From: Akkermansiaceae bacterium UBA5688
GTDB taxonomy: Bacteria; Verrucomicrobiota; Verrucomicrobiia; Verrucomicrobiales; Akkermansiaceae
NCBI GenBank assembly: GCA_002420315.1
Contig: DIHU01000167.1
Coordinates: 1-30,681 of the forward strand
Direction: 5' to 3'
DNA: 30,681 bases
Both the position numbers and the translations under genes were made by a program. Below are positions 16,598 through 22,757 of the stretch, piece after piece (position 1 is the stretch's first letter; the number at the start of each line of letters is the position of its first letter). The notes under the pieces are model-generated. The model was not told where the DNA came from and searched no databases. It saw only the letters and a program-made list of their open reading frames with translations.

Positions 16598-17206
16598 GTG
16601 ATTGGCTTAACTGAGGGATCGACTAAATGGGAGCTTATTCTTGCCTCCGGTTCACCACGACGACGTGACTTGCTCAGCGAGGCGGGGCTTTCATTTCAAA
16701 TCATTTCTCCTGATATCGACGAATTGTCTGGCGATGGTTACTCGCCGAGAGACTTGGCTCTCACTAATGCCCGTCTCAAGTGCATGGCTGTTTCAGAGGA
16801 AAAACCAGAGTCGATGGTTATCGGCGCCGATACGGTAGTGACCCTAAGTGGTAAGATTTACGGTAAGCCGATTGATCTGGAGGAAGCTGCCGAAAATCTC
16901 CGTGTTTTTAGCGGCCGGATTCACGAGGTTCTCACGGGTGTGGTGCTTTCGTGCGGAGATCAGCGTGCTGAATTTGTGAGTACTTCTTTTGTGAAATTTA
17001 GAGAGCTTAATGCACGAGATATCGAGGACTACCTGTCAAAGGTCTATGTTCTAGACAAAGCAGGTGGATATGCTGCTCAGGAGCACCGCGAGCTCATAAT
17101 CGAGAAGTTTGAGGGTGATTATCAAAATATCATCGGACTTCCGGTTTCTTTGGTTCTCGACCAACTTCACAAGATGGGTTTCCCTATTCCTAAATCGGAA
17201 CGATGA
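16598..17206 (+). CDS. maf: Maf-family nucleoside triphosphate pyrophosphatase
   Basis: Hydrolyses non-canonical or pyrimidine nucleoside triphosphates to monophosphates and is linked to septum control and house-cleaning. From the GTG at 16598 the protein is 202 residues, normal for the family. Motifs are LASGSPRRRDLL (15-26), VIGADTVV with Asp78, GKPIDLEEAAENLRVFSGR, HEVLTGV, and DKAGGYAAQ. The pattern is closer to dTTP/UTP-type Maf (YhdE) than to the m7GTP type. The open frame continues upstream through the tRNA, which fixes the start as the first initiator after it. No clear Shine-Dalgarno sequence is seen, and a hairpin lies where one would be expected. The stop overlaps the next gene (ATGA). 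Confidence 0.92.
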   Translation: MIGLTEGSTKWELILASGSPRRRDLLSEAGLSFQIISPDIDELSGDGYSPRDLALTNARLKCMAVSEEKPESMVIGADTVVTLSGKIYGKPIDLEEAAENLRVFSGRIHEVLTGVVLSCGDQRAEFVSTSFVKFRELNARDIEDYLSKVYVLDKAGGYAAQEHRELIIEKFEGDYQNIIGLPVSLVLDQLHKMGFPIPKSER

Positions 17207-18147
17207 GTGAATTGCCTAAAAGATATCCTCTGATTTTGAATCCGAAGGCTAAGGGCGAGAAGGGGCGCCGAGCTTTAAAATTCATCATGGCGAATGCAAC
17301 CCGCTTCACGATTTATGCCACAGGGAGTCGGGAAGAGGCTATTGATTTGGCTCGCCAGTTTGCTCGGGAGGGTGAAGATCTCGTGATCGCAGCAGGGGGA
17401 GATGGAACACTGAACGCAGTTATTGAGGGGTTGGCAGGATCGAAAACAGCTCTTGGTGTTTTCCCAACTGGAACCATGAATGTCTTCGCGCGTGAAATGG
17501 GGATTCCTTACGATAAGCTCAAGGATGCAATGAAGGTGATCGATCGTGGACACAGCGAAGAGGTTGATCTCTTTGCAATGAATGGGGCGCCTTTTGTGCA
17601 AATGGCTGGAGTTGGGTTTGATGCTCAGGTCATTGAGGAGACGACTTGGGAGAGTAAAAAGCGGCTGGGGCCATTTGCTTACCTGTTGGCGGCCTCAAAA
17701 GTTCTGCGTGCCAAGCCTCCTCAACTGACGGTAATTTGCTCCGATGGACGTGAGCTTGAGGGGGTGGCAATATTGGTTGGAAATGGTTCTCTGTATGGCG
17801 GCCAGTTTCCACTTTTCAAAAACGCTTCAAATACAGATAGCTTGTTGGATGTCGTGGTTTTTAAAAAAGCTGGTTATCAATTTGTAAAGGATTCGTTAGG
17901 GGGATTGGTAAACGGTGGAATTGATCTTCACTCGCATGGAGATTCGGTTGAATATGTTCAGGCGGAGGGTCTTAAAGTGACCAGTAAGGAAGACGTTCCG
18001 ATGGAAATCGATGGAGAACTTTGGGGGCGTTCTACGATGGTTGATTTTTCTCACACGGGTAAAACTCTCAAAGTTTTCACGCCAATTGAACCAAAGGTGA
18101 AGCTTCGGTATGCGCTATTGAAGATCCTCTCTCCGTGGCGGGACTAA
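17203..18147 (+). CDS. Diacylglycerol/lipid kinase family protein (YegS/BmrU-like)
   Basis: A 314-residue protein of the DAGK catalytic family. Visible blocks are PLILNPKAKGEKGRRAL at the N-terminus, the nucleotide-binding AAGGDGTLNAV (residues 63-73), GVFPTGTMNVFAREM (85-99), the GVGFDAQV motif and VPMEIDGELWG near the C-terminus. These enzymes phosphorylate lipid hydroxyls such as diacylglycerol, feeding phospholipid recycling; the precise lipid is not deducible. No membrane segment is seen, so it is probably a soluble, membrane-associated enzyme. It overlaps maf by 4 nt and is probably cotranscribed with it. Confidence 0.92.
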   Translation: MSELPKRYPLILNPKAKGEKGRRALKFIMANATRFTIYATGSREEAIDLARQFAREGEDLVIAAGGDGTLNAVIEGLAGSKTALGVFPTGTMNVFAREMGIPYDKLKDAMKVIDRGHSEEVDLFAMNGAPFVQMAGVGFDAQVIEETTWESKKRLGPFAYLLAASKVLRAKPPQLTVICSDGRELEGVAILVGNGSLYGGQFPLFKNASNTDSLLDVVVFKKAGYQFVKDSLGGLVNGGIDLHSHGDSVEYVQAEGLKVTSKEDVPMEIDGELWGRSTMVDFSHTGKTLKVFTPIEPKVKLRYALLKILSPWRD

Positions 18148-18182
18148 GAATCTGCGATGTTAGGTCGTCTCTTCTTTGATTT

Positions 18183-18809
18183 ATGTCAGTTTTTCCATTG
18201 ATCATTACGCGCAAAATGATCCGGCGCCACAACTTCTGTTGTCTTGGTCGGATTGTTTTGTGTGTTCTCGGTGCTTCGGCTGTTTTCTTAGTTGTCTTTT
18301 TATTTGCTTGGGTGTTCCTGAGTCTCTTCATTGGTCATCGATCTTTGACGCTGTCTATTTCCATCTTTTGTATCTTGGTCGGGATTGGGGTGTTTGTTCT
18401 TGGTCATTTCTATCTCAAAAAGCATGGGCCGCAGGACTGGGAACGAATTGCTCAAAAGTCGGACATGAAACCAGGGATGCGCTTGGCTCGAATGAGTAAC
18501 CAAGATTACGGGCAACTTGGGCAGGGGTTCTTCGCTTTAATTCTTGCAGGACCAGACTGGATTAGCCGGATTTCTGATGAAAAGAAGGCGCTGATCCGCC
18601 CGAGTAACGAGGTCGCGGGGAAATTAGAGAACCTTAGGCAGCATTTCGCAGCTCGTGATTCGTGGGTGCCTCTTAATGATTTTCTTAATCATGAAACTGA
18701 AATCTACCTTCTTGTAAAACTAGAGATTCTCTCCATCCGGGAATTCGCTGGTGAATGGTATTTCCATGTGACTGTGCAAGGAACTGTGAGACGAATAGAG
18801 TCTAGTTGA
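18183..18809 (+). CDS. Unknown protein with two N-terminal membrane helices
   Basis: I do not recognise this 208-residue protein. Residues about 22-50 and 56-77 are two hydrophobic helices joined by a short GHRSLT turn; the N-terminus is basic (RKMIRRH), so both ends are predicted cytoplasmic. The remaining 130 residues are soluble and mixed in charge, with no motif I can name. The gene begins 35 nt after the lipid kinase gene and may be the last member of the maf operon. No good ribosome binding site precedes the ATG at 18183; an internal ATG at 18216 would keep both helices. The even residue composition and helix pattern support a real gene. Confidence 0.65.
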   Translation: MSVFPLIITRKMIRRHNFCCLGRIVLCVLGASAVFLVVFLFAWVFLSLFIGHRSLTLSISIFCILVGIGVFVLGHFYLKKHGPQDWERIAQKSDMKPGMRLARMSNQDYGQLGQGFFALILAGPDWISRISDEKKALIRPSNEVAGKLENLRQHFAARDSWVPLNDFLNHETEIYLLVKLEILSIREFAGEWYFHVTVQGTVRRIESS

Positions 18810-18892
18810 TCTTATTCCTGAGGAGATAGATAAAGTTGAGCGGGTGACTCTCAAAACGGGTATCGAAGAGTTCGTGATTTTCTTGGTCAGTA

Positions 18893-18950
18893 AGATCTAA
18901 GCTTCGAGAATCAGATCTTTACGGGGTGGCCGTTGCGCGCTGGTAGATCT
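18893..18950. promoter_or_regulatory. Three AGATCT palindromes upstream of the DUF1080 gene
   Basis: AGATCT occurs at 18893-18898, 18913-18918 and 18945-18950, that is three times in 58 nt, ending 27 nt before the start codon. The first two are part of a wider imperfect inverted arrangement (TAAGATCT ... AGATCTTTA). The placement fits an operator cluster; no regulator is known. Confidence 0.4.
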
Positions 18951-18976
18951 GACTGGCTTCTGATAGCTCTATTAGG

Positions 18977-20140
18977 GTGGATTTGAAAAAAGTTTTAATT
19001 TTCGTTTTGGTCTCAGTCTTCGGCCAGTGTTGCGCCGGCGAGTTAGACTCTTCCCAGACGGCGTGGTTTCAAAAATATAGCACACAGGAAAATGCTCCGA
19101 AACCTGGCGAAATGTTGCTGAATACCGAAAAAGAGCCAGAACTTGAAAATGGATTTGTCTCTCTGCTGAATGGTAAGGATCTATCCAATTGGGAGCGTAA
19201 AGGAGGAAGATCGTCCTTTAATTACAAAGATGGCATGATTGTTGGAACCTGTGTTCCCGGTGAGCCGAGTACTTACCTATCTACCAAGCGAACCGATTAC
19301 AGCGATTTTGTTTTTACATGCGAGATGAGGTGGGAAATTGATCTAAATTCAGGGATTATGTTTCGCGCAAAAAGCGACAAGAAGAAAGTCGTTTTTGGAC
19401 CGCAGGTGGAAATGGAAGGGATAAAAAAAAATCGTGGTTGGTCAGGCGGTATCTATGGACAGAGTTGTGGCGGATATTGGTATCCTCTTTGGTTGAAGGA
19501 GCATTCAAAAGTAAGAGGGGCGTTGAATAAAGGGGGCTGGAATCGAGTGACGGTCATGGCCAAGGGACAGACGATAAAGACCTGGGTCAATGGGATTCCG
19601 GCCGCTCATTGGAAAGGGGACGGGACATATCGATCGGGCTATTTTGCCCTTCAAGTGCACAAGGCGAAAAGTGGAATGATTGTTTGGCGAGATCTCAAGG
19701 TGAAGGAACTTGATCAAGAGAGCTCGCGATTAGAAGAGCTCGATGCCTATTGGGCTGAAGTTTCAAGAACGGTAGCGGAGGGTGATTTTGAAGGGTATGT
19801 CGCGACTTGTCATCCTGCGGGAGTTTTGGTTTCTGGAAAGAGCGAAAGTAGCTATCCCTTGGCATCAGCTTTAAAGAAGTGGAAAAAGGAATTTGATGAG
19901 ACGAAAGCAGGTGGGATGAAGGCGAGTGTCGACTTTCGTTTTAGACAACGGTGGGGTGACGATTCCACGGCCCATGAGACAGGGATTTTTCGATACGTCA
20001 GTCAGGTGAAAGGTGGTGAAAAGACTGTTGCGTACATTGAACTTGAAGCTCTTCTAGTTAAGAAAGAGGGTGGCTGGAAAGTTTTGATGGAGTTTCAAAA
20101 AGATGAAAAAACCAAAGTGGACTGGGATAAACTGAAATAA
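18977..20140 (+). CDS. Secreted DUF1080 (3-keto-disaccharide hydrolase family) protein fused to an NTF2-like domain
   Basis: A 387-residue exported protein. An N-terminal signal peptide (LKKVLIFVLVSVFGQC, cleavage probably near residue 21) is followed by a linker. The DUF1080 domain spans about residues 59-245: FVSLLNGKDLSNWERKGG, EMRWEIDLNSGIMFR, SGGIYGQSCGG and GWNRVTVMAKGQ. This jelly-roll fold is found in glycoside-processing and 3-keto-glycoside hydrolases and is much expanded in PVC bacteria. Residues about 250-380 look like an NTF2/SnoaL-type domain (YWAEVSRTVAEGDFEGYVATCHP ... GGWKVLMEF), which I have not seen stated as a usual partner. The start could be GTG 18977 or, with better spacing to an AGGG stretch, TTG 18983. 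Substrate unknown. Confidence 0.8.
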   Translation: MDLKKVLIFVLVSVFGQCCAGELDSSQTAWFQKYSTQENAPKPGEMLLNTEKEPELENGFVSLLNGKDLSNWERKGGRSSFNYKDGMIVGTCVPGEPSTYLSTKRTDYSDFVFTCEMRWEIDLNSGIMFRAKSDKKKVVFGPQVEMEGIKKNRGWSGGIYGQSCGGYWYPLWLKEHSKVRGALNKGGWNRVTVMAKGQTIKTWVNGIPAAHWKGDGTYRSGYFALQVHKAKSGMIVWRDLKVKELDQESSRLEELDAYWAEVSRTVAEGDFEGYVATCHPAGVLVSGKSESSYPLASALKKWKKEFDETKAGGMKASVDFRFRQRWGDDSTAHETGIFRYVSQVKGGEKTVAYIELEALLVKKEGGWKVLMEFQKDEKTKVDWDKLK

Positions 20141-20242
20141 AATTTGTTGGGTTTGGAAAATTGTATCGTCTTCCTTAGAGTGTTTTCAGTATAGTCTTGG
20201 AGCCTTTATCTGTGCGAGAGCCCTGAGTATCGACTTATTACG

Positions 20243-20282
20243 CAAAAATAAAAAACGGCCACCGGAAGACCCAGTGACCGTT
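20243..20282 (-). terminator. Intrinsic terminator of the glutamine synthetase gene
   Basis: A 12-bp stem with G-U pairs joins 20271-20282 (CCAGTGACCGTT on the plus strand) to 20254-20265 (AACGGCCACCGG) around an AAGAC loop. Read on the minus strand it is followed by a T-rich tract (plus-strand A-run 20244-20255), the classic form. It lies 22 nt after the glutamine synthetase stop. Confidence 0.88.
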
Positions 20283-20303
20283 GAAAGTTCTGAGAGTGGT
20301 GGT

Positions 20304-21317
20304 TTAAGCTTCGTCGGCTTCAGCGATCGTTTTAAGAACGCGGCTGGCGATAGCATAGGGATCGCCTTGTGAATTCGGTCGGCGGTCCTCAAGGTAACCT
20401 TTCCAGTCATTCTTGGCGAATGAGTGTGGAACTCGGACAGAGGCTCCACGGTCCGCAATTCCCCAAGAGAATTTGTCGATGGACTGGGTCTCATGGAGTC
20501 CAGTGAGTCGCTGGTCGTTATCGGGCCCGTAGACCGCGATGTGTTCCATGCAATTCTTCTCGAAAGAGGCCATGAGTTTGTCGAAGTATTCCTTACCACC
20601 TTCTTCCCGCAACTTTTCGGTGGAGAAGTTACAGTGCATTCCGGAACCATTCCAATCGCCTTGGAGAGGTTTGCAGTGATACTCGATGTCTACACCGTAT
20701 TCCTCTCCAAGTCGCTCGAGAAGGAAGCGGGCAACCCAGATTTGGTCTGCTGCGCGCTTGGAACCTTTACCGAAGACCTGGAACTCCCATTGTCCCATAG
20801 CTACTTCGGCGTTGATGCCCTCGTGATTTATCCCGGCATAGAGGCAGAGGTCTAGGTGCTCGTCTGCGATAGCACGGCCGATATCACCGACATTCTTGTA
20901 ACCAACACCGCAGTAGTAACCGCCCTGTGGTTCAGGGTATCCGCCTTTCGGGAAACCAAGGATATTGCCATCTTTTTTGAAGAAATATTCCTGCTCAAAA
21001 CCGAACCATGCATTCTCGTCATCGAGAATTGTGGCCCTGGCATTGGATGGGTGAGGAGAGCCGTCCGGGAGCATCACTTCGCACATGACGAGCGCTCCAT
21101 TCTCGCGGGTTCCGTCGGCGTAGATTGCGACGGGCTTGAGCACGCAGTCGGAATCACCACCATCTGCTTGCTGGGTTGAAGATCCATCGAAGCCCCATTC
21201 AGGAAGCTGTTCGAGAGTTGGAAACTCATCAAATTCTTTGATGCAGCACTTAGTACGGAGATTAGGAACGGGTGTGTAGCCGTCCAGCCAGATATAATCG
21301 AGTCGGTATTTTGCCAT
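20304..21317 (-). CDS. glnII: Glutamine synthetase type II (eukaryote-like GSII)
   Basis: Makes glutamine from glutamate, ammonia and ATP. The 337-residue protein is the short GSII class, unlike the roughly 470-residue bacterial GSI. It begins at the ATG at 21317 (MAKYRLDYIWLDGYTPVPNL); an open extension to 21431 is not homologous to the family. GSII blocks are LPEWGFDGSSTQQA, WFGFEQEYFF with metal-binding Glu, AGINHEGINAEVAMGQWEF, GDWNGSGMHCNFST, and NDQRLTGLHETQSIDKFSWG. RGASVRVPH and EDRRPNSQGDPY complete it. GSII lacks the GSI adenylylation site, so control must differ. It lies 116 nt downstream of the kinase-like/PP2C gene on the same strand and ends at a strong terminator. Confidence 0.95.
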   Translation of the reverse strand: MAKYRLDYIWLDGYTPVPNLRTKCCIKEFDEFPTLEQLPEWGFDGSSTQQADGGDSDCVLKPVAIYADGTRENGALVMCEVMLPDGSPHPSNARATILDDENAWFGFEQEYFFKKDGNILGFPKGGYPEPQGGYYCGVGYKNVGDIGRAIADEHLDLCLYAGINHEGINAEVAMGQWEFQVFGKGSKRAADQIWVARFLLERLGEEYGVDIEYHCKPLQGDWNGSGMHCNFSTEKLREEGGKEYFDKLMASFEKNCMEHIAVYGPDNDQRLTGLHETQSIDKFSWGIADRGASVRVPHSFAKNDWKGYLEDRRPNSQGDPYAIASRVLKTIAEADEA

Positions 21318-21433
21318 TGGTCTGATTTGTTTGTCTGGAAAAAGGATTTCCAAGTTTGAATCGCGCAAGCGTTTTACGTAAATTACTCCGCTAACACAAT
21401 TCCTTATTAAACGAAGCAATTGATGTGCCAACT

Positions 21434-22642
21434 CTAAATACGGGATATTTCTGCTACGATCAGGGTTGTGTCATCTTTGTCGTCGTTTTCGATCGCTTTG
21501 CGGGAAAGATTTTCCATGATTTCGGGGACGGGTTTTTTTTCGGCGAGCATCTCCTGGATGTTTTTTTCCCAAAGTCCATCCATGATTCCGTCTGAGCAAA
21601 TCATAATTCGTTGCTTGTCTTTCAGGGGGAGGGAGCTGGTCTTAGGAAATGGTTCATGGGTGCTTCCACCGAGAAAATCGCTTAAAACTGATCTTCGAGG
21701 ATGATTACGGTAGGCATACTCCGTGATATCGCCTCTTTTCCACTGATGCCATGCCCTGCAGTCATCCTGTGTCAGTTGCCGCACTCCTTCATCATCAATA
21801 AGGTAGAGTCGGGAATCACCAATATGTGCCCAAAAAAGTCTACTATGGCTGATCCAGGCCATGGTGAGGGTAGCACCCATTCCCTCCGTGTTCCCATTCT
21901 GCTTTGCAAGTTCGGTGACGTCGTGGTGGCATTGGCGAAGTAATGCGTCGAGGGCATTTTGAGCGTCTTCGCTTGTTCCGAGTTGATGATAGAGTTCCGC
22001 CGCTTCCTTGCGGATTCGGGACATGAGGAGGCGGGAAGCAAACTCACCAGCGTTGTGCCCGCCCATTCCGTCGGAGACTGCTAGGACGAGGTGTGAGGGA
22101 TCGAGAAGAATTTCTCCTGATTTGGGAAGCGGGTCAGTCGATTCAGGATTTACGGTGAGAGTAATAAACGAGTCGTCATTGCTAAGGTGGCCATTGCCTT
22201 TAACGCTGGAAGCTGCCCAATTGGCTCGGAGGACGTTAGTTTTACCAGCTTTAAGTTCCGAAGGAATGGGGAGGATTTCGGAGAGTTCAAAGTCGATCAG
22301 GCAAAATTTCCCTAGGTGAGGAGAGTAAGTGACATTACGTGGCTCGGGGTCATCGTGCCGGATGCCATATTTGTCCTCTAGTTCTTGGAATAGGACCTGT
22401 GCCTTTTCAACCGTGATCAGAGGCGCGGGTGAGCCACAATTGGTTGTTATGAGTGTCAACGTTTCAGGGTCGTGTCCAACCAAGCGGGGGACATTCGTCG
22501 CTCCGCGATCTTCGAGGGCTTTTAAAACAGCCACTTCATTTGTAAACCGTTGGTCGGAGTCTGTGCCGCGAAACTGTTTGTGAACGTTCCCGCGAAAGTC
22601 TATCCGAACGAGTGATCTAAGGCCGTCTTTTAGTTCCTTCAT
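21434..22642 (-). CDS. Minimal kinase-like domain fused to a PP2C-family protein phosphatase
   Basis: A 402-residue, apparently cytoplasmic protein in two parts. Residues about 1-140 look like a reduced protein-kinase/RIO-Bud32-like fold: a possible ATP-lysine (VHKQF, Lys22) and alpha-C glutamate (TNEVAVL, Glu36). The catalytic loop is RHDDPEPRN (His96, Asp98 and Asn103 in HxDxxxxN spacing), and CLIDFELSE (Asp117) takes the DFG position. The domain stops soon after, without a normal C-lobe. Residues about 150-402 are PP2C (PPM): NDDSF, AVSDGMGGHNAGE (Asp191), GMGATLT, AHIGDSRLYLI, QLTQDD, ICSDGIMDGL (Asp351) and DDKDDTTLIV. All metal-binding motifs look intact. It is divergent from rapA and 116 nt upstream of glutamine synthetase. 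The PP2C call is certain; the kinase part is inferred from motifs. Confidence 0.88.
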   Translation of the reverse strand: MKELKDGLRSLVRIDFRGNVHKQFRGTDSDQRFTNEVAVLKALEDRGATNVPRLVGHDPETLTLITTNCGSPAPLITVEKAQVLFQELEDKYGIRHDDPEPRNVTYSPHLGKFCLIDFELSEILPIPSELKAGKTNVLRANWAASSVKGNGHLSNDDSFITLTVNPESTDPLPKSGEILLDPSHLVLAVSDGMGGHNAGEFASRLLMSRIRKEAAELYHQLGTSEDAQNALDALLRQCHHDVTELAKQNGNTEGMGATLTMAWISHSRLFWAHIGDSRLYLIDDEGVRQLTQDDCRAWHQWKRGDITEYAYRNHPRRSVLSDFLGGSTHEPFPKTSSLPLKDKQRIMICSDGIMDGLWEKNIQEMLAEKKPVPEIMENLSRKAIENDDKDDTTLIVAEISRI

Positions 22643-22757
22643 CGCTTCGGCTAGAACTTAGCAACCTTGAAGGTGGATCCAAGATCATTAGCGTCTTTTA
22701 AAATCTTATCGATTCGCGATTTCAACTCTTGATTATTCCCGCTATGGATTGTGACGA

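Noticed and set aside
20424..20855. 143-codon plus-strand frame opposite glutamine synthetase
   Set aside because: Fully antisense to conserved GSII motifs, with no family resemblance.
21434..22642. PP2C/kinase gene as part of a type VI secretion regulatory set
   Set aside because: No secretion structural genes or FHA-domain protein occur in the window.
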